A stretch of DNA of 64,000 nucleotides from an uncultured Bradyrhizobium sp. (GTDB lineage: Bacteria > Pseudomonadota > Alphaproteobacteria > Rhizobiales > Xanthobacteraceae): positions 186,001-250,000 of the forward strand of contig NZ_CANSMR010000007.1 in assembly GCF_947648125.1 (NCBI RefSeq), given 5' to 3'. Under the pieces are notes generated by a model, which made no database searches, was not told the origin of the DNA, and saw nothing but the letters and a program-made list of their open reading frames with translations. Of the stretch, positions 54,325 to 63,074 are shown piece by piece. Made by a program: the position numbers and the translations under genes. How positions within the stretch are numbered: position 1 is the first letter of the stretch; each line of letters begins with the position of its first letter.

Positions 54325-56769
54325 ATGAACACGGATCTCAACCGCGTCGCGAAACTATTCACCGCCGCGCTCTGCACCGCGTGGCTCGCCGCGCCTGCCG
54401 CGGCGCGCGAGAAGGCGAGCCCGCTTGTGGCGGCGCGCGAGGTCAAGACCGACGTCGCCGGGCTGAAGGCGCCGGGCCAGATCCTGGTCGACGTCTGGGG
54501 CATCCCGCATATCTATGCCGGCAACGAGCACGACCTGTTCTTTCTGCAGGGCTTCAACGCCGCGCGCGACCGGCTCTGGCAGATCGATCTCTGGCGCAAG
54601 CGCGGGCTCGGTCTCTTGGCGAAGGATTTCGGCCCCGCCTATGCCGAGCAGGACAAGGCGCTGCGTCAGTTCCTCTACCGCGGCGACATGAATGCGGAAT
54701 GGGCCGCCTATGGCCCGAAGGCGAAAACCTATGCCGAGGCCTTCGTCGCCGGCGTCAACGCCTATGTCGCCGACGTCAGGGCCGGCAAGCGGCCGCTGCC
54801 GATCGAGTTCAGGATCGCGGGCACCATGCCGGACCTGTGGTCGGCGGAGGATGTGGTGCGGGTCCGCAGCCACGGCTTGACCCGAAACGTCGCCTCCGAG
54901 GTGAAGCGCGCGCTGGTCGCCTGCGCCGCTGGCCTCGATGCCGATCGCTTCCGCGTCAAGCTGGAGCCCACCTGGACCACCAAGATTCCCGACGGGCTCG
55001 ATCCGTGCAGCGTGCCGAAGGGCGTGCTCGCGGCCTATGACCTTGCCACGCGCCCGGTGAAGTTCGCCGCGCCGAAAGACCAGAAGGCCGCACTGGCGCA
55101 TGATCCCGACAAATTCCTCGCCGAGGCCGATCAACAGCGCGACACCATCGGCTCCAACAACTGGGTGATCGCAGCATCGCGCACCGCGACGGGACGGCCG
55201 ATCCTCGCCAACGATCCGCATCGCGAGCACTCGGTGCCGTCGCTGCGCTACATCGTCGGCCTCAACGCGCCCGGCATCTCCGTGATCGGCGCCGGCGAGC
55301 CGGCGCTGCCGGGCATCTCGATCGGCCACAACGACACCATCGCGTTCGGCCTCACCATCTTCAACGTCGACCAGGAAGACCTCTACGTCTACGAGCTCAA
55401 CCCGGACAATCCGAACCAGTATCGCTACGGCACCGGCTGGGAGGATATGCGCGTCGTGCACGAGAAGGAGGCGGTGAAGGGCGAGGCCGACCGCGACCTC
55501 GAGCTGAAGTTCACTCGCCATGGCCCGGTGATCTTTGTCGACCCCGACAAGAAGCACGCGTTCGCCGTGCGCTCGATCTGGTTCGAGCCGGGTACTTCGG
55601 CCTATTTCGGCTCGTCCGACTACATGACCGCGAAGTCGTGGACTGGCTTCCTCGGCGCGATGCGGCGCTGGGGCGCGCCGTCGGAGAACCAGGTCTATGC
55701 CGACACGTCAGGCAATATCGGCTGGGTCGCCGCCGGCAAGACGCCGCGCCGCACCAGCTTCGATGGCCTGATGCCGGTGCCCGGTGACGGCCGCTACGAG
55801 TGGCAGGGATTTCTGTCGCTCGACGAGCTGCCGAAGCAGTACCAGCCGAAGCAGGGCTTCATCGCCACCGCCAACCAGATGAACCTGCCGGCGGATTATC
55901 CGGTCAATGAGCGCAGGGTCGGCTTCGAATGGTCCGACAGCGCGCGCTGGCAGCGCATCGTCGAGGTGCTGCAAGCCAACAGCAAGGTGACGCTGGCGGA
56001 CGCGATGGCGTTGCAGAACGACGACACCGGCATGCTCGCGCGGCGCCTCGTCGCGTTGCTGAAGCCGCTGTCGTCCGACGATGCCAATGTGAAGAAGGGC
56101 CTCGATCTGTTGAAGGCATGGGACGCCCGCGACACTGAGGACAGCGCTGCGGCCGCGGTCTACGAAGTGTGGATCGCGAACCATCTCGGCCCGGTGCTGC
56201 TCAAGACCACGGCTCCGAAAGCGGCCGAGCTGATCGCGCCGGAAGCTTCCAGCATCTCCGCCATCGTCGATTATCTCGAAAAGCCGGATGCCGCGCTCGG
56301 CAGCGATCCCGCTCGCGAACGCGACCGCGTGCTGCGCGACAGCCTCGGCGCGGCTGTTGCCGACGTCGCCGACAAGCTCGGGTCCGATGCCTCGACCTGG
56401 CGCTGGGGCCGCCTGCATGTCGCCAGGTTCGATCACGCGCTGATGCCGCTCGCCGACAAGGCAACTGCCGCGCAGATGTCGGTCGGTCCGCTCGCCTATG
56501 GCGGCGCCGCCAACGTGCCGCGCGCCGCCACCTATCGCCGCTCCGACTATCATCTCACCGCGGGCGCCTCGTTCCGCATGGTGCTCGATGTCGGCAATTG
56601 GGATGCGAGCCGCACCATCAACACACCAGGCCAGTCCGGCGATCCGTTCAGCGGCCACTACCGCGACCTAGCGCCGCTGTGGGCGACGGGCCAGTATGTG
56701 CCGCTGCTCTACAGCCGCCCGGCGGTGGAAGCCGCGACCGCGGAGGCGATCGCGCTGACGCCGCGGTGA
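54325..56769 (+). CDS. Penicillin-acylase-family enzyme, periplasmic N-terminal-nucleophile hydrolase
   Basis: An 814-residue precursor with a signal peptide (LFTAALCTAWLAAPAAAR). The alpha segment is followed by the autocleavage site TIGSNNWVIA, making Ser277 the N-terminal nucleophile of the beta subunit; NDPHREHSVPSLRYIVG and GHNDTIAFGLTIFNVDQED are beta-subunit core segments. Such enzymes hydrolyse amides: penicillin G, other beta-lactams or acyl-homoserine-lactone signals. The substrate cannot be told from sequence alone. It is a single gene, ended by the hairpin form of repeat A (56807-56838). Confidence 0.9.
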   Translation: MNTDLNRVAKLFTAALCTAWLAAPAAAREKASPLVAAREVKTDVAGLKAPGQILVDVWGIPHIYAGNEHDLFFLQGFNAARDRLWQIDLWRKRGLGLLAKDFGPAYAEQDKALRQFLYRGDMNAEWAAYGPKAKTYAEAFVAGVNAYVADVRAGKRPLPIEFRIAGTMPDLWSAEDVVRVRSHGLTRNVASEVKRALVACAAGLDADRFRVKLEPTWTTKIPDGLDPCSVPKGVLAAYDLATRPVKFAAPKDQKAALAHDPDKFLAEADQQRDTIGSNNWVIAASRTATGRPILANDPHREHSVPSLRYIVGLNAPGISVIGAGEPALPGISIGHNDTIAFGLTIFNVDQEDLYVYELNPDNPNQYRYGTGWEDMRVVHEKEAVKGEADRDLELKFTRHGPVIFVDPDKKHAFAVRSIWFEPGTSAYFGSSDYMTAKSWTGFLGAMRRWGAPSENQVYADTSGNIGWVAAGKTPRRTSFDGLMPVPGDGRYEWQGFLSLDELPKQYQPKQGFIATANQMNLPADYPVNERRVGFEWSDSARWQRIVEVLQANSKVTLADAMALQNDDTGMLARRLVALLKPLSSDDANVKKGLDLLKAWDARDTEDSAAAAVYEVWIANHLGPVLLKTTAPKAAELIAPEASSISAIVDYLEKPDAALGSDPARERDRVLRDSLGAAVADVADKLGSDASTWRWGRLHVARFDHALMPLADKATAAQMSVGPLAYGGAANVPRAATYRRSDYHLTAGASFRMVLDVGNWDASRTINTPGQSGDPFSGHYRDLAPLWATGQYVPLLYSRPAVEAATAEAIALTPR

Positions 56770-56806
56770 GAGGCGGTTAGGTCTCACTGGCTGCGCCACA
56801 AACTCC

Positions 56807-56838
56807 GCTGTCGTCCCTGCTTTCGCAGGGACGACAGC
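56807..56838 (+). terminator. Repeat A, minimal hairpin copy 5, acting as terminator
   Basis: GCTGTCGTCCCTGC (56807-56820), loop TTTC, GCAGGGACGACAGC (56825-56838) form a perfect 14-bp stem. The bases are the fused outer ends of repeat A, and GCGCCACAAACTCC (56793-56806) immediately before is the same as in copy 1. It begins 38 bp after the acylase stop. No T run follows, so a Rho-independent role is uncertain. Confidence 0.65.
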
Positions 56839-57192
56839 GAGTGTGTGGCAAGCGCCGCGCTGACTTTTCCAGCTTCTCCTGAAGGCGGAAGCGCGACGCG
56901 GGACGCACATGCGCGAATGCCAACGAGCGCTGCGGCCGTCCGCCACAATTCACTTTATTCACTTTGTGCCATCGACCTGGCGACGCGGCTGGATCTCTTG
57001 CAGCGAGCGTTTGCGATTTGCGCACGGACTTCCCGTTGCGTTGTGCGCGAGGGTCCAAGAAGAGGTGGCTTCCACCTGTTAGTCTGATCGATCGTGATCG
57101 ACGCCGCGCTGTGGCGATTTTCACATGCGGCGCGAGAACGAATTTTCTGGAAGCGATTGAAAGCTCGACTGGTTAATTCACAGGAGCTGGCC
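56839..57192. other. Non-coding gap before a small exported protein
   Basis: Part of a 423-bp gap. One six-base hairpin AGGTGG-CTT-CCACCT (near 57064) occurs and the DNA is relatively AT-rich toward the next gene, where its promoter must lie. I see no RNA gene or operator. Confidence 0.4.
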
Positions 57193-57453
57193 ATGACGAA
57201 AATCATTCTTGTTTCGATCGCACTTGCTTCTCTCTCCACGGCGGCACTTGCTGATGCACGAACGGCGGGACACCGGACCCACCATAGCCACCTCGTGATG
57301 GGTACAGCGCTGAGCCCTGCCGTGCTCAACGCCAACGCCAGTCTCAGCGGCGATGTCAGCGACCATGCGATGCATATGCGGAACCTGCGCGATTCTGGCT
57401 ACAAGCCGAAGGACGATTTCGACTCTTACGGCAATGTGTGGGTTGGCAATTAA
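57193..57453 (+). CDS. Small exported protein, function unknown
   Basis: An 86-residue protein. The ATG at 57193 follows AGGAG. The N-terminus TKIILVSIALASLSTAALA is a signal peptide, cleaved before DARTAGHRTHHSH, a His-rich stretch. The mature part is about 65 residues, polar, ending DDFDSYGNVWVGN. I do not recognise the family. The histidine cluster could bind a metal, but that is speculation. Confidence 0.7.
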   Translation: MTKIILVSIALASLSTAALADARTAGHRTHHSHLVMGTALSPAVLNANASLSGDVSDHAMHMRNLRDSGYKPKDDFDSYGNVWVGN

Positions 57454-57504
57454 CGGAATGCGGGAGGGCATGGGGAGCCCTCCTCAAAACGGGTTCAAGC
57501 TGGT

Positions 57505-57822
57505 CTATCCGCTCGAGTGAGCGACAGCGGGTGTGGCTGGTAACCCCGTCTGCTTCTCCTGCAGCTCCAACATCGCGCGCAGCGTGTCGTCGCTGAGCTT
57601 GCCGTTCGGTGACGGCGCGCGCGGCTCGACGGTCTCGACCGGTCGCGCATGCTGCGGAACGACCGGCGCGCTGCGCACCGGTGCACCATCCTCGATATCT
57701 GCGGCCTCGTCAGCCGTACGCGCACCTTGCGCGTAACCAATGCCGCGCCGGCGCCGCATGGGCTTCGGCTTCGGTGGCGGCGGCGTAGTGATGATCGGCG
57801 GCAGTGTGTGATGGCGCGACAC
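57505..57822 (-). CDS. Small proline-rich protein, function unknown
   Basis: A 105-residue protein from a GTG at 57822 with GGAG eight bases before it. The N-terminal part is proline- and basic-rich (PPPPKPKPMRRRRG); the C-terminal part has a short helix LSDDTLRAMLELQEKQTGL. No signal peptide or membrane segment is present. No family is recognised. Codon pattern is ordinary and it ends 51 bp from the convergent preceding gene. Confidence 0.6.
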   Translation of the reverse strand: MSRHHTLPPIITTPPPPKPKPMRRRRGIGYAQGARTADEAADIEDGAPVRSAPVVPQHARPVETVEPRAPSPNGKLSDDTLRAMLELQEKQTGLPATPAVAHSSG

Positions 57823-57888
57823 GGTCGTTGCTCCGGTGGCCTTGCGACATGGAGCACCTGATTCGCCAAAGCACCGACTGACAAATCG

Positions 57889-57944
57889 GTAACATTGTTA
57901 CGCGGCGTTGCATTGCATCTGCCGCGACATGCGGATATGTCGCG
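57889..57944. promoter_or_regulatory. Two inverted repeats in the gap before the GNAT gene
   Basis: GTAAC-ATT-GTTAC (57889-57901) and CGCGACAT-N6-ATGTCGCG (57923-57944) lie in the 149-bp divergent gap between the proline-rich protein gene and the acetyltransferase gene. Either could be an operator for a dimeric regulator. Confidence 0.45.
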
Positions 57945-57971
57945 CCGACAATGCAAAAAAAAGGTTGCGCG

Positions 57972-58565
57972 ATGCTGCTGCCCGACGGCACTTCCGACAT
58001 TCCCCGCGGCACGGTCGCCGCCGTCGTCACACATCTGGAAATGACCGAGCGCCCGCCGCTGCGCGACGATCCGCCCGGTGCGTGGCGCTTGCGCAAGGTC
58101 GAGCCGCCCGCGCTCGACTGGTATCGCGATCTCTACCGCCGCGTCGGCGAGGAGTGGCTGTGGTTCACCCGCACGGGCATCGATGACGCCGATCTCGCCG
58201 GGCGGATTCACGCGCCCGGCGTCGAGCTCTACGGGCTGGTCGTCGACGGCCAGGATGAAGGCCTGCTCGAACTCGATTTCAGCGAGCCGGGTGGGTGCCA
58301 GCTGCTCTATTTCGGCGTCACCGCAAAATTCATCGGCACCGGCGCCGCACGCTTCCTGATGAACCGCGCGCTCGAGATCGCCTGGTCGCGCGACGTCAGC
58401 CGTGTCTGGGTGCACACCTGCACCTTCGACCATCCCTCCGCCATCGCGTTCTACCAGCGCTCCGGCTTCCGTGCGTTCAAGCGGCAGATCGAGGTGGCCG
58501 ACGATCCCAGGCTCGCCGGCAAATTGCCGCGCGATGCGGCGCGGCATGTGCCGGTGATCGGGTAG
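57972..58565 (+). CDS. GNAT-family N-acetyltransferase
   Basis: A 197-residue GNAT protein. I chose the ATG at 57972; an ATG at 57951 sits in a run of eight A. The acetyl-CoA region is FGVTAKFIGTGAARFLMNRALEIAW, a variant of the R/Q-x-x-G-x-G/A loop, followed by VWVHTCTFDHPSAIAFYQRSGF. The substrate is unknown. The following small gene starts 11 bp after its stop and is probably in the same operon. Confidence 0.82.
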   Translation: MLLPDGTSDIPRGTVAAVVTHLEMTERPPLRDDPPGAWRLRKVEPPALDWYRDLYRRVGEEWLWFTRTGIDDADLAGRIHAPGVELYGLVVDGQDEGLLELDFSEPGGCQLLYFGVTAKFIGTGAARFLMNRALEIAWSRDVSRVWVHTCTFDHPSAIAFYQRSGFRAFKRQIEVADDPRLAGKLPRDAARHVPVIG

Positions 58566-58576
58566 GAGGGAATCAT

Positions 58577-58867
58577 ATGCCTGACTTTTCCCTGGAACTA
58601 CCGGTAGACTTTGCAGACTACGAATGGGAAGTCGAGGCAAAGGGTTGGTTTTCGCAGGCGCGGATCAATGTTTCGGGGAAGCGGTACCCTCTGAATTTCT
58701 ATGACCCCGCACGACTTGCACAAGCCATCAATGACGAGCTCGAGCGTGGCAGGGTGTTCTTCGAGCCGAACCTGGTGATAGTTCAATCCATCACAAGGGC
58801 GAATATGGAGCAGGCCGTGGCGCTATTGATGGAGTCAGGCGAGCTCATCAACATGGTTGAGGAATAG
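58577..58867 (+). CDS. Conserved-looking small protein, function unknown
   Basis: A 96-residue protein from an ATG with a strong TAGGAGGG site (58563-58570). It begins SLELPVDFADYEWEVEAKGWF and ends NMEQAVALLMESGELINMVEE. It has no membrane segment or signal peptide. I do not recognise it. It lies 11 bp after the GNAT gene and is likely co-transcribed. Confidence 0.72.
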   Translation: MPDFSLELPVDFADYEWEVEAKGWFSQARINVSGKRYPLNFYDPARLAQAINDELERGRVFFEPNLVIVQSITRANMEQAVALLMESGELINMVEE

Positions 58868-59105
58868 CGCCGTGGTGTCGCGCCCCGCCTTCGTGAAATA
58901 TCAAGCATCATCCCGCACCCACCTGTAGCCTCGGCAGAATCAACAGCACGTAATGCCTTGCCGGAATGACTCGCCATATTGCAATGCGGTGCGGCTCATC
59001 TACCATGGTGCAAAGTGCAACCTCTGACCCGGCTTGGCCGCCTGACCTTCGAAAGCCCTGCTTTCGCGGCAACGGCCTGCCGCGGCATGACCGACGAGAT
59101 GACGG

Positions 59106-59732
59106 ATGTTTTTGATCGGCCAGTACGACTCGCCCTTTGTCCGCCGCACCGCGATCGCGTTGCGGCTCTATGGATTGTCGTTCGAGCACAAGCCGTGGTC
59201 GACGTTTGGCGATGCGGAGAAGGTTGCGGCCTACAATCCGGTGCGGCGGGTGCCGACGCTGGTGCTCGATGATGGCGAGGCGCTGATCGAGAGCGGTGCG
59301 ATCCTGGATCATCTCGACGAGCTGGTCGGGCCGGAGCGGGCGATGATCGCGCGCTCGGGGCCTGAGCGGCGCAGGCATCTGCGCATCACGGCGCTGGCGA
59401 CCGGGCTCGCCGACAAGTCGGTGAGCCTTGTCTACGAGCGCGTGCTGCGCAAGGAGCAGTTGAAGCTGTGGGTCGAGCGTTGCGAGGCGCAGATTTCCGG
59501 CGTGCTCGCGGTGCTGGAGCGGGAGCGCGCGGCGGTGCCGTCGCCGTATTGGCTGGGCGATCGCATTGGTCACGCCGATATCGCAGTGGCCTGCGCGCTC
59601 CGCTTCACCGGCGAGGCGCATCCACATCTGTTCGATGTGCGCTATCCGGCGCTCAAGGCCCACGCCGCGCGCTGTGAAGCGCTGCCGCCGTTCCAGGAGA
59701 TCGTGCAGCCGCTGGCGCCGCCGAGCGGTTAG
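59106..59732 (+). CDS. Glutathione S-transferase-family protein
   Basis: A 208-residue two-domain protein. The thioredoxin-like N-terminal half reads LIGQYDSPFVRRTAIALRLYGLSFEHK, with a Ser in the catalytic position, and the glutathione-binding VPTLVLDDGEALIESGAILDHLDEL. The C-terminal half is helical with the GHADIAVACALRF N-capping segment. Substrate is unknown. No Shine-Dalgarno is close to the ATG. Confidence 0.87.
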   Translation: MFLIGQYDSPFVRRTAIALRLYGLSFEHKPWSTFGDAEKVAAYNPVRRVPTLVLDDGEALIESGAILDHLDELVGPERAMIARSGPERRRHLRITALATGLADKSVSLVYERVLRKEQLKLWVERCEAQISGVLAVLERERAAVPSPYWLGDRIGHADIAVACALRFTGEAHPHLFDVRYPALKAHAARCEALPPFQEIVQPLAPPSG

Positions 59733-59811
59733 GGACGAATACTGGATCACCCGCGTGCGCTTTCGCGGGTGATGACACCGGGCTTGCTCAGGATCGTGCA
59801 ACACACTCAAC

Positions 59812-59932
59812 GTCGTCCTGGCGAAAGCCAGGACCCATTACCCCGACTGCTTGTTGTTGCGCGACGTTGGGGCCACCATCCCGTTCATCACCGCTTGCGG
59901 TGGTTATGGGTCCTGGCTTTCGCCAGGACGAC
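59812..59932. repeat. Dispersed palindromic repeat, family A, copy 6
   Basis: Left end GTCGTCCTGGCGAAAGCCAG, GACCCATTACC; right end TGGTTATGGGTCCTGGC, TTTCGCCAGGACGAC. It differs from other copies by compensating changes in both ends (CCTGGC with GCCAGG), which keeps the pairing. It fills part of the gap before thrC. Confidence 0.82.
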
Positions 59933-60088
59933 GGTTGTGAATGCGGCGCTGGCGGTGGATCGCGGGCAACGCCGCGCACCACTCCACGTGACCCCGGCGC
60001 GCGTGCTTCGGGCTACCCATTGCCGGTCCGATCTTCTATGGTGAACCACATCGGGTCGCATGCGGTGAACTCGATAAATCCATGATAT
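59933..60088. other. Non-coding gap before thrC
   Basis: The remainder of a 396-bp gap between the GST gene and thrC. It is GC-rich at first and AT-richer near 60060-60090, where the promoter is likely. No RNA gene or clear promoter is seen. Confidence 0.35.
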
Positions 60089-60119
60089 CAAAGGCTTAAG
60101 GCTCTAATCGAAGCCTTTG
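60089..60119 (+). promoter_or_regulatory. thrC: Hairpin in the thrC leader next to the ribosome site
   Basis: CAAAGGCTT (60089-60097) and AAGCCTTTG (60111-60119) form a perfect 9-bp stem with a 13-base loop. The last base is also the first of the ribosome site GGAGGG (60119-60124), so folding could hinder translation of thrC. Regulation is inferred. Confidence 0.55.
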
Positions 60120-60128
60120 GAGGGCGGT

Positions 60129-61544
60129 TTGACGCGGTACATTTCGACCCGGGGTGAGGCCCCGGCGCTTGGCTTCTGCGATGTGATGCTGACCGGGCTT
60201 GCCCGTGACGGCGGGCTTTACGTGCCCGAGACCTGGCCGCAATTGTCGCCCGAGACCATCGCGGCCTTCTTCGGTCGTCCCTATTGGGAGGTCGCGGTCG
60301 AGATCATCCGGCCGTTTGTCGCCGGCGAGATTTCCGACGCCGAGCTCGGCCGCATGGCGAACGAGGCCTATGCCACCTTCCGCCATCCCGCCGTCGTGCC
60401 GCTCGACCAGGTCGGGCCGAACCAGTTCCTGCTCGAGCTGTTCCATGGGCCGACGCTGGCGTTCAAGGACGTCGCGATGCAGCTGATCTCGCGGCTGATG
60501 GATCACGTGCTGGCCAAGCGCGCGCAGCGCACCACCATCGTGGTCGCGACCTCGGGCGATACCGGCGGCGCCGCGGTCGAGGCGTTTGCCAATCTCGACA
60601 ATGTCGATCTCGTGGTGCTGTTCCCGAACGGGCGCATCTCCGAAGTGCAGCGCCGCATGATGACGACGACCGGCGCCGCCAATGTCCACGCGCTGGCGAT
60701 CGAAGGCACGTTCGACGATTGCCAGGCGCTGGTGAAGGAGATGTTCAACAACCATCGCTTCCGCGACCAGGTGGCGCTGTCGGGCGTCAACTCGATCAAC
60801 TGGGCGCGCATCGTGGCGCAGGTGGTGTATTATTTCACCTCAGCGGTTGCGCTCGGCGCGCCGCAGCGGACCGTGGATTTCACGGTGCCGACCGGCAATT
60901 TCGGCGACATCTTCGCTGGCTATGTCGCGAAGCGCATGGGGCTGCCGATCCGCTGGCTGCGGATTGCCGCCAACGTCAACGATATCCTGCCGCGCACGCT
61001 GAAAACCGGCAATTACGAGGTGCGCGAGGTCCACGCCACGGCGTCGCCGTCGATGGACATCCAGGTGTCCTCGAATTTCGAGCGGCTGCTGTTCGAGGCG
61101 AGCGGCCGCGACGCCGACCAGGTGCGCCGTCTGATGGCCTCGCTGAAGCAGTCCGGCCGCTTCGTGCTGCCGGATGCGACGCTGGCCGCGGTGCGCCGCG
61201 ATTTCGACGCCGGCCGCGCCGACGAGACTGAGACGGCGGCCGCGATCCGCGCCGCCTGGCGCGAGGCAGGCGATCTCGTCGATCCGCACACCGCAGTGGC
61301 GCTTGCGGTCGCCGACCGCGACACCTCGGATTCGAAGATCCCGAACATCGTGCTGTCGACCGCGCATGCGGCGAAATTCCCCGACGCGGTCGAGGCGGCC
61401 TGCGGGGTGCGTCCGCAGCTGCCGGCCTGGCTCGGAAGCCTGATGACGAAATCCGAACACATGACGGTCATGAAAAATGATTCCGCCGAGGTCGAGCGCT
61501 TCGTGCTGTCGGTCAGCCGTGCCGCCAAGCAGGGAGTTGCCTGA
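60129..61544 (+). CDS. thrC: Threonine synthase
   Basis: A 471-residue PLP enzyme making threonine from O-phosphohomoserine. I chose TTG at 60129, after GGAGGG, giving the familiar start MTRYISTRGEAPALGF with DGGLYVPETWP. The PLP lysine is in FHGPTLAFKDVAMQL, the phosphate-binding loop in VVATSGDTGGAAVEAF. This is the long, fungal/Gram-negative type. It starts directly after a hairpin in the leader. An M16 peptidase gene overlaps its stop by one base. Confidence 0.95.
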   Translation: MTRYISTRGEAPALGFCDVMLTGLARDGGLYVPETWPQLSPETIAAFFGRPYWEVAVEIIRPFVAGEISDAELGRMANEAYATFRHPAVVPLDQVGPNQFLLELFHGPTLAFKDVAMQLISRLMDHVLAKRAQRTTIVVATSGDTGGAAVEAFANLDNVDLVVLFPNGRISEVQRRMMTTTGAANVHALAIEGTFDDCQALVKEMFNNHRFRDQVALSGVNSINWARIVAQVVYYFTSAVALGAPQRTVDFTVPTGNFGDIFAGYVAKRMGLPIRWLRIAANVNDILPRTLKTGNYEVREVHATASPSMDIQVSSNFERLLFEASGRDADQVRRLMASLKQSGRFVLPDATLAAVRRDFDAGRADETETAAAIRAAWREAGDLVDPHTAVALAVADRDTSDSKIPNIVLSTAHAAKFPDAVEAACGVRPQLPAWLGSLMTKSEHMTVMKNDSAEVERFVLSVSRAAKQGVA

Positions 61545-62833
61545 TGAGCGTTGAAATCACCAAGTTGCCGAGCGGCCTGACCGTCGTCACGGATACCATG
61601 CCGCATCTGGAGACTGCGGCGCTTGGGGTCTGGGCCGGTGTCGGCGGACGCGACGAGAAGCCGAACGAGCACGGCATCTCGCATCTCCTGGAGCACATGG
61701 CGTTCAAGGGCACCGCGCGGCGCTCCTCGCGCGAGATCGTCGAGGAGATCGAGGCGGTCGGCGGCGACCTCAATGCCGGGACCTCGACCGAGACCACGGC
61801 CTATTATGCGCGGGTGATGAAGGCGGACGTGCCGCTGGCGCTCGACGTGCTCTCCGACATCCTCGCCAATCCGTCGTTTGTGCCGGACGAGCTGGAGCGC
61901 GAGAAGAGCGTCATCGTGCAGGAGATCGGCGCGGCGCAGGATACGCCCGACGACGTCGTGTTCGAGCACCTCAACGAGCTCTGCTATCCGGACCAGCCGA
62001 TGGGGCGCTCGCTGCTCGGCACCGCCAAGACGCTGAAGGCCTTCAACCGGGACACGCTGCGCGGCTATCTGTCGACGCATTACCGTGCGCCGGACATGGT
62101 GGTCGCCGCCGCCGGCGCCGTCGATCACAAGCGCGTCGTCGAGGACGTGGCGCAGAAATTCGCCAGCTTCGACGCCACGCCGGCACCGGCGCCGCAGCCT
62201 GCGATGTTCGGCAAGGGCGGCTCGCGGGTGGTGCATCGCGATCTCGAGCAGGCGCATCTGACGCTGGCGCTCGAGGGCGTGCCGCAGACCGACCTGTCGC
62301 TGTTCTCGCTGCAGGTCTTCACCAACACGCTCGGCGGCGGGATGTCGTCGCGGCTGTTCCAGGAGGTGCGCGAGAAGCGCGGGCTGTGCTACTCGATCTA
62401 CACCTTCCACGCCCCCTACACCGACACCGGCTTTTTCGGCCTCTACACCGGGACCGATCCCGCCGACGCGCCGGAAATGATGGAAGTCATCGTCGACGTC
62501 ATCAATGACGCGGTGGAGACCCTGACCGAGGCCGAGGTCGCCCGCGCCAAGGCGCAGATGAAGGCCGGCCTGTTGATGGCGCTGGAAAGCTGTTCATCCC
62601 GGGCCGAGCAGCTGGCACGCCATGTGCTAGCCTACGGCCGGCCGCAGACGGTGGAAGAGCTGGTGGCACGGATCGACGCGGTCAGCGTCGAATCGAGCCG
62701 CAACGCCGCCCGCGCGCTGCTGTCGCGCAGCCGGCCCGCCGTTGTTGCACTCGGCAGCGGCAGGGGTCTGGACACGGCGGTGTCTTTTGCGGAAGGATTG
62801 ACGAAGTCGAAGGCAAAGACGCTGCTGCATTAG
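61544..62833 (+). CDS. M16-family zinc peptidase (processing-peptidase-like)
   Basis: A 429-residue metalloprotease. The inverted zinc motif HLLEH (His47-x-x-Glu50-His51) is in GISHLLEHMAFKG, with the distal Glu in the EREKSVIVQEIGAAQD region. The C-terminal half has the RLFQEVREKRGLCYSIYTFH substrate segment of mitochondrial processing peptidase-beta-like bacterial proteins. Its ATG shares one base with the thrC stop (TGATG), so it is translationally coupled; this thrC-M16 pairing is common in the group. Confidence 0.92.
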   Translation: MSVEITKLPSGLTVVTDTMPHLETAALGVWAGVGGRDEKPNEHGISHLLEHMAFKGTARRSSREIVEEIEAVGGDLNAGTSTETTAYYARVMKADVPLALDVLSDILANPSFVPDELEREKSVIVQEIGAAQDTPDDVVFEHLNELCYPDQPMGRSLLGTAKTLKAFNRDTLRGYLSTHYRAPDMVVAAAGAVDHKRVVEDVAQKFASFDATPAPAPQPAMFGKGGSRVVHRDLEQAHLTLALEGVPQTDLSLFSLQVFTNTLGGGMSSRLFQEVREKRGLCYSIYTFHAPYTDTGFFGLYTGTDPADAPEMMEVIVDVINDAVETLTEAEVARAKAQMKAGLLMALESCSSRAEQLARHVLAYGRPQTVEELVARIDAVSVESSRNAARALLSRSRPAVVALGSGRGLDTAVSFAEGLTKSKAKTLLH

Positions 62834-62845
62834 GGATTGAGCTGA

Positions 62846-63047
62846 CCTCGCCCCGCTCTTGCGGGGAGAGCATGGGCCGCCTACCGGCGGCCGTTGACGG
62901 ACATACGCCGAGGCGGAGCCTCGGCTATGGCCGAAGGCTTCGGGTGAGGGGTCGAGCCGCAGATTGAGGCTGCGGAAAGGGCCCTCACCCCGACCCTCCA
63001 AGAGCGAGCTTTGCTCGTCTTGACCCCGCAAGAGCGGGCGAGGGAGA
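62846..63047. repeat. Palindromic repeat, family B, copy 2 (enlarged)
   Basis: The left end CCTCGCCCCGCTCTTGCGGG and the right end CCCCGCAAGAGCGGGCGAGG match copy 1 at 11677-11803. The middle is longer and has two additional small palindromes (CCGCCTACCGGCGG near 62879; GAGCGAGCTTTGCTC near 63002). It lies between the peptidase and GNAT genes. Confidence 0.75.
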
Positions 63048-63074
63048 AGTAGTCCGGCGGGGGAGTGTTGGGCC

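Noticed and set aside
54325-56769. Specific call as a penicillin G acylase or AHL acylase
   Set aside because: The family and nucleophile are clear, but substrate pockets cannot be told from sequence by eye, so only the family is claimed.
35437-60128. tRNA genes in the larger gaps (35.4, 44.7, 56.8, 59.7 kb)
   Set aside because: I looked for the GGTTCGAATCC arm and acceptor pairing and found none.
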